Of a stretch of 16,085 bases of DNA, positions 8,340-15,177 are shown piece after piece (position 1 is the stretch's first letter; the number at the start of each line of letters is the position of its first letter). Location: contig USCC01000044.1 in NCBI GenBank assembly GCA_900553035.1, forward strand, positions 1-16,085, written 5' to 3'. The notes under the pieces were generated by a model, which saw nothing but the letters and a program-made list of their open reading frames with translations, was not told where the DNA came from and ran no database searches. The position numbers and the translations under genes were made by a program. Origin of the DNA: an uncultured Rhodospirillaceae bacterium (GTDB lineage Bacteria; Pseudomonadota; Alphaproteobacteria; CAAGCB01; CAG-977).

Positions 8340-9181
8340 ACCGGACGGACGGAAAAAAAAGCGCCTGGTTTAAACGATTCAATCCGTTTTCAGCCGCTTT
8401 ATTTCTGCTGTTCGCGGCTGTCCTTGGATTCGGATTTACGCGTTCCGCTTTTTACGCCGAAAAAAAAGACGCCCTCGTATACGTGTTTCAGGAAGCGTCG
8501 CTTTCGGCGGGGTTGCGGCTGGACGACGTGTTCGTAACAGGACGGAAGCGCACGCCGCGCAAGGAGCTTCTGGATTCCCTGAACGTCACGCGGGGTATGC
8601 CCATTCTGGCCGTTGACATCCATTCGGTTCGTGAAAAAATACAGCGCCTTCCCTGGGTGAAGACGGTGAAAATCGAACGCCGTCTCCCCCGGCATCTGTA
8701 CATTGCGATTCAGGAACGCAGACCCGTTGCCGTGTGGCAGCACAAAGGGCAGTACCGCCCGATCGACAGCGAGGGACAGCTGATCGAAACAACCGTTAAA
8801 AAACTGAACGGACTGCCGTTGATCGTCGGTCCCGAAGCGCCCGAGAAAACACCGGAACTGCTTGAAATCCTGAGGCAGGAACCCGAACTTCTGAAACGGG
8901 TCAGGGCGGCTTCGCATATCGGGAAGCGCCGCTGGAACATCATTCTGGACGACCTGAACAAAGGGATTACCGTCCGCCTTCCGGAAAAGGATCCGGCCAC
9001 CGCGTGGGGACGTCTGGCTCGGCTGGAACGAACGCAGGGCATCCTGAAGCGTAAAATCACAATGATTGACCTGCGCCTTCCCGACAAACTGACCGTCCGT
9101 CTGGAAGAAGACATCAAAAAGAAGAAGAAGCCTGCTGTCCGGCGCATTCCGGATTCGATGAAAACAACGTCTCCGACATAG
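8327..9181 (+). CDS. ftsQ: Cell division protein FtsQ
   Basis: Bitopic inner-membrane divisome protein that recruits FtsL/FtsB and links the cytoplasmic and periplasmic halves of the septal complex. I chose ATG 8327 (284 aa) because GGTGGAG (8312-8318) lies at a good distance; a GTG at 8306 in the same frame would add seven residues. Layout: basic cytoplasmic N-terminus, one transmembrane segment (about 19-39), POTRA domain (about 66-134) with GMPILAVD (90-97), LPWVKTVKIERRLP (108-121) and IQERRPVAVWQ (128-138), then the FtsQ beta domain to about 260, ending with a lysine-rich tail (264-268). It overlaps ddl by 13 bp and precedes ftsA by 16 bp. Confidence 0.93.
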   Translation: MRGIDRTDGKKSAWFKRFNPFSAALFLLFAAVLGFGFTRSAFYAEKKDALVYVFQEASLSAGLRLDDVFVTGRKRTPRKELLDSLNVTRGMPILAVDIHSVREKIQRLPWVKTVKIERRLPRHLYIAIQERRPVAVWQHKGQYRPIDSEGQLIETTVKKLNGLPLIVGPEAPEKTPELLEILRQEPELLKRVRAASHIGKRRWNIILDDLNKGITVRLPEKDPATAWGRLARLERTQGILKRKITMIDLRLPDKLTVRLEEDIKKKKKPAVRRIPDSMKTTSPT

Positions 9182-9197
9182 GAACGGAGGATTTGCC

Positions 9198-10451
9198 TTG
9201 GCCCGGATATTGAACAAAAACGGATTGATCGCGGCGCTGGATATCGGCACGTCGAAAACATGCTGTGTGCTGGCTCGCCCGGTTTCGCCGGAAAAAGCTC
9301 TGATCGTCGGAGCGGGATCCTATCAGTGTAAGGGTCTGAAAAACGGCCTGATCACGGATCTTCCCGAAACGGTGGATTCAATACGGCATGCCCTCGAAAA
9401 CGCGGAAAAAACCGCCGGAGAGCGTATTGAAACCGTCGTCGCGAACGTCACCGCGCGCCAGCTGAATTCCCGCCTGATTCTGGCGTCCCTTTCGCTCGGA
9501 GGAACAGAAGTCACCCAGAGCGATATCAACCGTGTGACGTCGAAAGCCCGCGACCAGATTGAACGCAATGACGATGAAATTCTGCACTGCATCCCGACGG
9601 ATTACAGTGTTGACGACGCCCATGCCGTCCGTGATCCCCGCGGTCTGTTCGGTGCGGAGCTTTCCCTGACCCTGCATACGATCACGACGCCGCCCGCCCC
9701 CGTCCGCAACATGAACGCCGTTCTGGAACAATGCCATCTGGGCTGTGCCAAAAAGGTTGCGCCGCCCTATGCCGCCGGGCTGGCCTGCCTGAGCGGGGAA
9801 GAAATGAAGCAGGGAAGCGCCGTTATCGAAATGGGCGCGGGAACAACGGGAATCGGCGTTTTTTATGAAGGACAGCTTGTGTTCGCCGCGCGGATTCCGG
9901 TCGGAGGGAACCATGTCACGAACGATCTGACCGTCCGGTTCAAAACGTCATTTGCCAACGCCGAACGTCTGAAAACCCTGAAAGGGTCGGCCTACGCGTC
10001 GCAGACTTACGTTGACGAGGAAATCGACATCCCTCTTCTGGGCGAGGACGAACGTGTTTCGTCGTGCCGCGTTCCCCGTATGGAGCTTGTCGAAGTCATC
10101 ATTCCGCGGGTTCAGGAAACGTTCCGTCTGGTTCGGCATCAGCTGGAAACAAACGGCTTTTACGATCTGTGCCTGAATTTTGTCCTGACCGGCGGCGCAA
10201 GCCAGCTTCAGGGGATCCGGGAAACGGCGGCCTCCGTCCTTGGGAAAAACGCCCGAATCGGTCAGCCCGTCCACCTTTATGACAAAAGAAACCTGATTCT
10301 GGAACCTTCCTATCCGGCTTATATGGGCTGTCTGGGGTTGATTCAATATGCCCTGAACGCACAGATTGACGCGCCGGCTCACCGGAAGGATATCCAGAAA
10401 CGCCAGAGCAAAATCGCGCAAATTTTTCAGTGGTTCTTAGATAATTGTTAA
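9198..10451 (+). CDS. ftsA: Cell division protein FtsA (TTG start)
   Basis: Actin-like ATPase that tethers FtsZ filaments to the cytoplasmic membrane. The protein has 417 aa (E. coli 420). Motifs: ALDIGTSKT (13-21) phosphate-1 loop, a 1C subdomain between about 80 and 165, EMGAGTTGIGVFYEG (211-225) phosphate-2 loop, IPVGGNHVTNDL (233-244), TGGASQLQG (331-339) adenosine loop, and a C-terminal amphipathic helix KIAQIFQWFLDNC (405-417) that serves as membrane anchor. The start is TTG at 9198, supported by a GGAGG site at 9186-9190 and by the length of sequence before the DIGT motif; no ATG lies nearby. The rare start codon may keep FtsA low relative to FtsZ. The gene lies 53 bp upstream of the ftsZ start chosen here. 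Confidence 0.95.
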   Translation: MARILNKNGLIAALDIGTSKTCCVLARPVSPEKALIVGAGSYQCKGLKNGLITDLPETVDSIRHALENAEKTAGERIETVVANVTARQLNSRLILASLSLGGTEVTQSDINRVTSKARDQIERNDDEILHCIPTDYSVDDAHAVRDPRGLFGAELSLTLHTITTPPAPVRNMNAVLEQCHLGCAKKVAPPYAAGLACLSGEEMKQGSAVIEMGAGTTGIGVFYEGQLVFAARIPVGGNHVTNDLTVRFKTSFANAERLKTLKGSAYASQTYVDEEIDIPLLGEDERVSSCRVPRMELVEVIIPRVQETFRLVRHQLETNGFYDLCLNFVLTGGASQLQGIRETAASVLGKNARIGQPVHLYDKRNLILEPSYPAYMGCLGLIQYALNAQIDAPAHRKDIQKRQSKIAQIFQWFLDNC

Positions 10452-10504
10452 AGACTTCCGAGTATAAGGGAAGAAAACACCTGTGTGAAAAGGAATCGGA
10501 AAAC

Positions 10505-12313
10505 ATGACGGAAAACCAGGAAAACACCTTGGCGGCAGCCCCGGGAAACGAACCGGTTCCCGCACAGACGGACGTCCCACAAAAAACGGAGAAATCCATG
10601 ACTCTTGACATCAGTGTTCCTCAACAGCAGCCTCTGGTCCTCCTGACGCCGAAAATTACCGTTGTCGGAGTCGGCGGCGCGGGCGGAAACGCCATCAACA
10701 ATATGATCCAGTCCAAACTGGAAGGCGTGAATTTCGTCGTAGCCAATACGGATGCGCAGGCTCTGAATAACTCCATGGCCGAAACGAAAATCCAGCTGGG
10801 CATTGAAACGACCAAAGGCCAGGGCGCCGGCGCACGTCCCGAAGTCGGCAAGGAATCGGCCGAAGAGGCGATTGAACAGATTTCCGACGTTCTGGACGGG
10901 GCGAACATGGTGTTCATCACCGCGGGCATGGGCGGCGGCACAGGCACCGGGGCGGCTCCGGTTTTCGCCCGGCTGGCCCGGGAACGGGACATCCTGACCG
11001 TCGGCGTCGTTACAAAGCCTTTCACTTTTGAAGGGCGCCACCGCATGACCATGGCCGAAAAGGGCATTGAAGAGCTGGCGCAGTATGTTGATACGCTGAT
11101 TGTCATTCCGAACCAGAATCTGTTTCTGGTGGCCGACGAAAAAATGACCTTTGCCGACGCTTTCAAGCGCGCGGATCAGGTTCTGCAGGGCGGCGTGCGC
11201 AGTATCACGGATCTGATCATCACCCCGGGCATCATCAACCTTGACTTCTCGGACGTTCGCACGGTGATGGCCGAAATGGGCCGCGCCATGATGGGCACAG
11301 GAACAGCCAGCGGCGAGAACCGCGCTCTGGAAGCGGCCGAAGAAGCGATTGCGAATCCGCTTCTGGACGACGCGTCAATGACCGGGGCGAAGGGCATCCT
11401 GATCAACATTGCGGGCGGCGCCGATCTGACACTGTACGAAGTCGACGAAGCTGCGAACCGAATCCGCCGCGAAGTCGACCCCGAAGCCAACATCATTTTC
11501 GGTGCTTCTTTTGATTCCAGTCTGGAGGGCTCCATCCGTGTTTCCGTTGTCGCGACGGGGATCACCCGGCCGCAGGAATCACAGAATCCGTTTATGGGAC
11601 AGACGTCGACCTCTTCCGTTTTTGCGGCTCCGGCGTCCGCTCCCTCTGCGGGCTTTGGCTCTGCTTTTACAAAACCGGCGGCTTCCGCAGGCGCATCCGA
11701 GTCGGGCTTCCGTTCACCGCTGTCGGGCTTCCGCAAGACCCCGGCGCCCGAACCCGTCAGGGAAGAACCCGAAGAACCGATGACAACCGAGGAAATCCTG
11801 AGCGTTGAAGAAGAGGAAATCATTCCGACCCCGGTGCCCATGCATGCTCCGGCCTTTGCGCCGAAGACCTCCAGCGCGTCCATCCCGGCGATGCCGTCTC
11901 CCCGGGAACTGTTCGGAGCCGGCGAAACCCGTCCGACTCCGGCCTTTGACCCGTTTGCGCCGAAATCCGCCGCTCCTTCGGGAACGCCGCCCGCCGGAAC
12001 AACGTTCCAGCGTCCGGCCTTCCGCCCCGAATACGCGCCCCGGACGGAACAGGACGCCCCTGCAAAGACTCCCGCTGCCCGGCCGGCGGCAGGCCAGCAG
12101 GATGACCTTTTCCCCAACCTGACGCCGCCGCCGGTCATTCCTCCGGCCGTCAAACCGGCGGAAAAACCCAAAGCCCGCCCGTCGCTGTTCCAGTTTGTCA
12201 CGGGACGCAAACCGGCGGCCCCCGCCGAGGAGCCGAAACCCGAAGCCCCGGAAAACAAAACTCTTCCTTCGGACGAAGAGCTTGATATCCCGGCCTTCCT
12301 GCGTCAGCACTGA
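10505..12313 (+). CDS. ftsZ: Cell division protein FtsZ, long-linker form
   Basis: Tubulin-like GTPase forming the Z ring. From ATG 10505 it has 602 aa. The GTPase core (about 49-353) carries VGVGGAGGNAINNM (54-67), NTDAQAL (81-87), the tubulin signature GGGTGTG (143-149), the IPNQNL segment (201-206), and the T7 loop NLDFSDVRTVM (245-255). A very long Pro/Ala/Glu-rich linker (about 354-589) leads to the C-terminal peptide DEELDIPAFLRQH (590-602), which binds FtsA and other partners. The start is uncertain: ATG 10598 has a GGAG site 6 bp upstream and begins at the point where alphaproteobacterial FtsZ usually begins (MTL-ISVP), giving 571 aa; ATG 10505 adds 31 hydrophilic residues whose third positions are GC-rich like coding DNA. 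A TTG at 10445 overlapping ftsA is unlikely. A terminator follows immediately. Confidence 0.95.
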   Translation: MTENQENTLAAAPGNEPVPAQTDVPQKTEKSMTLDISVPQQQPLVLLTPKITVVGVGGAGGNAINNMIQSKLEGVNFVVANTDAQALNNSMAETKIQLGIETTKGQGAGARPEVGKESAEEAIEQISDVLDGANMVFITAGMGGGTGTGAAPVFARLARERDILTVGVVTKPFTFEGRHRMTMAEKGIEELAQYVDTLIVIPNQNLFLVADEKMTFADAFKRADQVLQGGVRSITDLIITPGIINLDFSDVRTVMAEMGRAMMGTGTASGENRALEAAEEAIANPLLDDASMTGAKGILINIAGGADLTLYEVDEAANRIRREVDPEANIIFGASFDSSLEGSIRVSVVATGITRPQESQNPFMGQTSTSSVFAAPASAPSAGFGSAFTKPAASAGASESGFRSPLSGFRKTPAPEPVREEPEEPMTTEEILSVEEEEIIPTPVPMHAPAFAPKTSSASIPAMPSPRELFGAGETRPTPAFDPFAPKSAAPSGTPPAGTTFQRPAFRPEYAPRTEQDAPAKTPAARPAAGQQDDLFPNLTPPPVIPPAVKPAEKPKARPSLFQFVTGRKPAAPAEEPKPEAPENKTLPSDEELDIPAFLRQH

Positions 12314-12333
12314 GGCGAAACACCCGAAAACAA

Positions 12334-12364
12334 CGGCCGGAAGCTCCTTCTTCCGGCCGCTTTT
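12334..12364 (+). terminator. Intrinsic terminator after ftsZ
   Basis: A perfect 10-bp stem (CGGCCGGAAG at 12334-12343 with its complement at 12350-12359) encloses a 6-nt loop and is followed by C and TTTT. It lies 20 bp after the ftsZ stop, so it should end the dcw transcript and separate it from lpxC. Confidence 0.87.
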
Positions 12365-12401
12365 GTATGTCCGGGCGGGAAAATCCCGGAAAAACAGGAA
12401 G

Positions 12402-12416
12402 TTAATGAAGAATTAA
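12402..12416. promoter_or_regulatory. TTAA-N7-TTAA motif, candidate CtrA site upstream of lpxC
   Basis: TTAA at 12402-12405 and TTAA at 12413-12416 are separated by exactly 7 nt, which is the core of the binding consensus of the alphaproteobacterial cell-cycle regulator CtrA. It lies about 95 bp before the lpxC start, in the only sizeable gap of the division region. The inference that it binds CtrA rests on the motif alone; short AT-rich motifs can arise by chance. Confidence 0.4.
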
Positions 12417-12417
12417 T

Positions 12418-12435
12418 GTAACAAAACGTAACAAA
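12418..12435 (+). promoter_or_regulatory. Two GTAACAAA direct repeats with 10-bp phasing
   Basis: GTAACAAA occurs at 12418-12425 and 12428-12435, one helical turn apart. Tandem half-sites with this spacing are typical for dimers of OmpR-family response regulators. It sits between the candidate CtrA motif and lpxC. I could not pick a convincing -35/-10 pair nearby, so the exact lpxC promoter remains open. Confidence 0.35.
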
Positions 12436-12510
12436 GCTTGATTTGCTAATGAAGCCCTCCGTTGTTAAAAAGTAGGTATGGAGAAACCTTCAGAATAAAG
12501 GGGCGTCATC

Positions 12511-13452
12511 ATGAACATGGAAAAATATTTGCAGAAGACGATTAAACATGAAATCTCGTGCGTCGGGACGGGCCTGCACACGGGCGACAAAATTTCCATG
12601 ACCCTGAAACCGGCCGCTCCGAACACGGGGATTGTCTTTCACCGGACGGACATCGCCGGGCAGGACGCTTACATCCCGGCTCTGCACGACTACGTGGTCG
12701 ACACCCGGATGTGCACCTGCATCGGCAATAAAGACGGCGTCCGCGTCGCGACAATCGAACACCTGATGGCCGCCATCCACGCCATGGGTATCAACAACCT
12801 GCTGATTGACATCAGCGGCCCCGAAACGCCCGTGATGGACGGCAGCTCCGCTTCCTTTGTCTTCCTGATTGAATGCGCCGGCATCAAAGTACAGAAGGCT
12901 CCCCGCAAAGCCATTAAAATCCTGAAACCTGTCGTTTACAGAGACGGGGACAAGGAAGTCGCTCTTTATCCGGCGGCCGACGGTCTGAAAATGCATTTCG
13001 CCATCGACTTTGAAGCTTCGATCATCGGGCATCAGGAAACGGAAATTGAGCTGACGGCGTCGAATTTCAAAAACATGATCTGTCGCGCCCGCACGTTCGG
13101 CTTCCTGAAAGACATCGAAATGTTGCGTTCAATCGGTCTGGCCCGCGGCGGTTCCCTGGACAACGCCATTCTGGTCAACGACAACACGATCATGAACAGA
13201 GACGGCCTGCGTTACAAAGACGAATTCGCCCGTCATAAACTGCTGGATGCCGTCGGCGATCTGTACATGTCCGGCTATACGTTCATCGGTGAATTTTCGG
13301 GTTGCCGTTCCGGTCATACCGACACCAACAAACTGCTGAGCGTCCTGTTCGCGGACAAGAGCAGTTATGAAATTGTCGATCTGGCTTCCTATCAGCCGGA
13401 AGAAACCGCCGAAGAAAAAGACGACGATGATTTCAGCCGCGTCTGCGCCTGA
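12511..13452 (+). CDS. lpxC: UDP-3-O-acyl-N-acetylglucosamine deacetylase LpxC
   Basis: Zinc deacetylase for the committed step of lipid A synthesis, in the cytoplasm. It has 313 aa, near the usual 300-305. Visible: the N-terminal GTGLHTGDKI (19-28), EHLMAAIHAMGINN (83-96; E83 catalytic base, H84 zinc ligand), GPETPVMDGSSASF (103-116), RARTFGF (192-198), ARGGSLDNAI (211-220), RHKLLDAVGDL (241-251; H242 and D246 zinc ligands), and SGHTDTNKLL (267-276; H269 the general acid). The usual GHALNN is GHTDTN here. An acidic tail (EETAEEKDDDD) closes the protein. The start ATG 12511 has AAGGGGC upstream; ATG 12517 is possible. It is flanked by terminators on both sides, so it appears to be transcribed alone. 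Confidence 0.95.
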   Translation: MNMEKYLQKTIKHEISCVGTGLHTGDKISMTLKPAAPNTGIVFHRTDIAGQDAYIPALHDYVVDTRMCTCIGNKDGVRVATIEHLMAAIHAMGINNLLIDISGPETPVMDGSSASFVFLIECAGIKVQKAPRKAIKILKPVVYRDGDKEVALYPAADGLKMHFAIDFEASIIGHQETEIELTASNFKNMICRARTFGFLKDIEMLRSIGLARGGSLDNAILVNDNTIMNRDGLRYKDEFARHKLLDAVGDLYMSGYTFIGEFSGCRSGHTDTNKLLSVLFADKSSYEIVDLASYQPEETAEEKDDDDFSRVCA

Positions 13453-13475
13453 GCATTCGTTAAAATAACCGATTG

Positions 13476-13505
13476 AAATCCGGCCCTTCAGCGGCCGGAT
13501 TTTTT
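13476..13505 (+). terminator. Intrinsic terminator after lpxC
   Basis: A 10-bp stem (AAATCCGGCC at 13476-13485 pairing with GGCCGGATTT at 13493-13502) with a 7-nt loop runs into a stretch of six T (13500-13505). It is 23 bp beyond the lpxC stop and isolates lpxC from the cysteine-rich genes that follow. Confidence 0.88.
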
Positions 13506-13550
13506 ATGACCCTTTTCATAAGCACTGATCACAATTTTCCCTGTTTTCCC

Positions 13551-13564
13551 CCATAATTTTGCCA
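13551..13564 (+). promoter_or_regulatory. Upstream element CCATAATTTTGCCA, copy 1
   Basis: This 14-bp element lies 54 bp before the start of the 277-aa cysteine-rich gene. An exact copy precedes the third cysteine-rich gene (15307-15320). Its last six bases (TTGCCA) resemble a -35 box, but in this copy no good -10 lies at the standard distance; TAAAAT at 13589-13594 is 24 bp away. A looser relative (CACAATTTTCCC) lies just upstream at 13531-13542. It could be a promoter part or a regulator site shared by the family. Confidence 0.45.
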
Positions 13565-13618
13565 TATTCCCCTGCCAGAATAAGGGGATAAAATAAACAG
13601 AAAAACAGGGAGGGTGTC

Positions 13619-14452
13619 ATGAAAAGAATATTGTTGCTGATGTTTCTGGCTGCTGTCCCGTCGTTCCTTATGGCTCGGGAACTTCCCGCGGAAGGAAATG
13701 GGCATTCCGCCGGAAAGACGTGTACTGCGGCTGCCGACTGCGGTGAAGGGGAAATATGCGATGCGGGAAGATGCACGGCCGTACCGGACTGTTCCGGCGG
13801 CCGGGTTTTCACGGACGGGACATGCGCCTGCCCGCCGGATAAACCGGTCTGGGACGGGACGTCCTGTCACACGGATCCCTGCGTAAACATCCGTTGTTCG
13901 GGGGGAAAATCCTGCCGGAATGGCACATGCGTCTGCCCGGATGACCGGCCGTACTGGTCGGGACTGGTCTGTTCCGGCGATCCCTGCGTTCAGATTTCAT
14001 GTCCTCCGGGACGTTCATGTCTGAGCGGCGTCTGTGCGGACTGCGCCCCGGGCGAAAAGTGCGGATGCCCCCAAAATGAAGAAGCGGACGGCGAAGGCGG
14101 ATGCCGTGCGCCGTCCTCCTGCGGGGGAAAAATCTGCGCTCCGGGGGAAATCTGCCGGAATGGGCAGTGCGGCGTCATGTGTGACAGCCGGGGGTGTGCC
14201 TCTTCCGAATTTTGCGCAACGGCGGAAAATGTCTGTACGGCGGACGGATGCTGCGTCAAGGGTTACTCGGATCCGGCTCTGCAGTGTTTCATGTGTGCCG
14301 GATTCGCGACGAGCTGCGCGACGCATGCGGACTGCATGACCGGCGAGGAATGCCTGCGGGGTGTCTGCCGCCCCTGCGGAGCCGGAAGCAATGCCGAAGC
14401 CTTCTGCAATCAGGGAAGCGTTCCTCTGCCGCCTTCCGAACCGCTGCTGTGA
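13619..14452 (+). CDS. Exported cysteine-rich protein 1 (40 cysteines), function unknown
   Basis: I do not recognise a named family. The 277-aa product starts with a typical Sec signal peptide (K-R, hydrophobic core 4-18, likely cleavage after A19). The mature part has 40 cysteines, about one in six residues, with no transmembrane segment, so it is probably a disulfide-rich periplasmic, surface or secreted protein. Cysteine spacing is regular: four-Cys units C-x5-C-x5-C-x4-C at 35-52 and 233-250; a tandem 35-residue repeat (71-105 and 106-140) of the form CP-D-P-W-G-C-DPC; and an eight-Cys unit at 123-162 also found in cysteine-rich protein 3. The look recalls EGF-like, TIL or Dickkopf-type eukaryotic domains, but the spacing does not clearly fit any one of them. 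The start ATG 13619 follows an AGGGAGGG ribosome-binding site. It lies downstream of the lpxC terminator with its own leader. Confidence 0.88.
   Translation: MKRILLLMFLAAVPSFLMARELPAEGNGHSAGKTCTAAADCGEGEICDAGRCTAVPDCSGGRVFTDGTCACPPDKPVWDGTSCHTDPCVNIRCSGGKSCRNGTCVCPDDRPYWSGLVCSGDPCVQISCPPGRSCLSGVCADCAPGEKCGCPQNEEADGEGGCRAPSSCGGKICAPGEICRNGQCGVMCDSRGCASSEFCATAENVCTADGCCVKGYSDPALQCFMCAGFATSCATHADCMTGEECLRGVCRPCGAGSNAEAFCNQGSVPLPPSEPLL
13829..14038 (+). repeat. Tandem 35-codon repeat inside cysteine-rich protein 1
   Basis: Residues 71-105 and 106-140 align without gaps and share 18 of 35 residues: the order Cys-Pro-x-Asp-x-Pro-x-Trp-x-Gly-x2-Cys-x2-Asp-Pro-Cys-x4-Cys-x2-Gly-x-Ser-Cys-x2-Gly-x-Cys is kept. 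This indicates internal duplication of a structural unit. Confidence 0.8.
13985..14104 (+). repeat. Eight-cysteine module, copy in cysteine-rich protein 1
   Basis: Residues 123-162 follow C-x4-C-x5-C-x4-C-x2-C-x5-C-x-C-x11-C, ending in a Gly-Glu-Gly-Gly-Cys turn. The same spacing occurs twice in cysteine-rich protein 3 (15651-15773 and 15858-15977). The module call is my own reading of the cysteine register, not a database domain. Confidence 0.7.
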
Positions 14453-14457
14453 ACCGA

Positions 14458-14487
14458 CCGGCAAAGGCCGGGGAAATTTTCCGGCCC
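14458..14487 (+). other. Overlapping alternative hairpins after cysteine-rich protein 1
   Basis: CCGGC-AAAG-GCCGG (14458-14471) and GGCCGG-N9-CCGGCC (14466-14486) share the central GGCCGG, so only one can form at a time. The second is followed 17 bp later by a T-rich tract (14504-14511), too far for a standard intrinsic terminator. It may weaken read-through to the next gene; a decisive function is not visible. Confidence 0.3.
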
Positions 14488-14565
14488 TTACGCGCTTCCG
14501 CCTTCTTTTTTCTCTGTCCGGGCGAAGTCATGTGCTATTCTGGAAAAAACAGGGGGACAGGAAAC

Positions 14566-15177
14566 ATGAGCCGACTTATCTTCATTCTGGGATGCCTTTT
14601 GGTTTTTGCCGTTCCGGCAGAGGCGCGCACGGTCAAACTCAGCGACATGATCGCCGGAGGCACGAACATGCCGAATAAAAAAATGCGTGGCGCGGAAAAA
14701 AACGCCCAGATCACCTGCACCGACCACAAGGATTGCCCCTTTTACGAAGAATGTGTCGGCCTGCGGTGCGTCAACGTATGCACGGCGGACACCTGCATCA
14801 CCGGAAAGTATTGCGTCCCCGCGGGTCCTGAAACCCCGCACCGGTACAAATGCGTTGAATGCTTCCGCAATGCCCATTGTCCTCAGGGCATGGAATGTAC
14901 GGAATCCTTCTCGTGCGCAAAGATTGATCCGTGCCGGCAGGCCGTCTGTTCACCGGGAGCGCCTTTCTGTGTCGGCATCCCGTACAAAACGCTTCCCTAC
15001 ACCTGCGTTCAATGCACAAGTGACGCGCATTGCCCGCCGGTCGGCGGCCTGACCCGGCGTTGTGTCGATCATTTCTGCCTTTTTAATGTTCCGGGCAATA
15101 TCCCCGCGCCGAATCCGGCTTCCGCCCCTTCTGTGCAGAAGAACGCGGAAGAGATATACGGGGAAAACGGCGAATAG
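14566..15177 (+). CDS. Exported cysteine-rich protein 2 (20 mature cysteines), function unknown
   Basis: Product of 203 aa without a recognised family. The ATG at 14566 follows an AGGGGGACAGG ribosome-binding site and begins a clear signal peptide (hydrophobic 4-17, cleavage likely after PAEA, residue 20); the frame continues upstream to 14194 but that part overlaps the previous gene. A Cys at residue 10 makes a lipoprotein reading unlikely because the hydrophobic core continues after it. Mature layout: a Cys-free segment (21-50), then four-Cys units at 51-68 (C-x5-C-x5-C-x4-C), 99-117 and 150-171, joined by DPC and Y-x-C-V-x-C segments, then a Cys-free proline- and glutamate-containing tail (172-203). 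The four-Cys unit is shared with the flanking proteins 1 and 3, so the three genes look paralogous. It may be co-transcribed with gene 1 (113-bp gap) or have its own promoter. Confidence 0.86.
   Translation: MSRLIFILGCLLVFAVPAEARTVKLSDMIAGGTNMPNKKMRGAEKNAQITCTDHKDCPFYEECVGLRCVNVCTADTCITGKYCVPAGPETPHRYKCVECFRNAHCPQGMECTESFSCAKIDPCRQAVCSPGAPFCVGIPYKTLPYTCVQCTSDAHCPPVGGLTRRCVDHFCLFNVPGNIPAPNPASAPSVQKNAEEIYGENGE

Noticed and set aside
11176..12258. Minus-strand frame (360 codons) opposite the ftsZ core and linker
   Set aside because: The repetitive look comes from the Pro/Ala-rich ftsZ linker read backwards; no ribosome-binding site or domain.
12371..12389. Hairpin CCGGG...CCCGG after the ftsZ terminator
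   Set aside because: Short stem without a T tract; may be chance.
14194..14565. Upstream extension of cysteine-rich gene 2
   Set aside because: It overlaps gene 1 in another frame; the signal peptide and ribosome-binding site fix the start at 14566.
14566..14595. Possible lipoprotein signal (I-L-G-C) in cysteine-rich protein 2
   Set aside because: The Cys is at residue 10 and the hydrophobic core continues beyond it to a good A-x-A site, which fits signal peptidase I.
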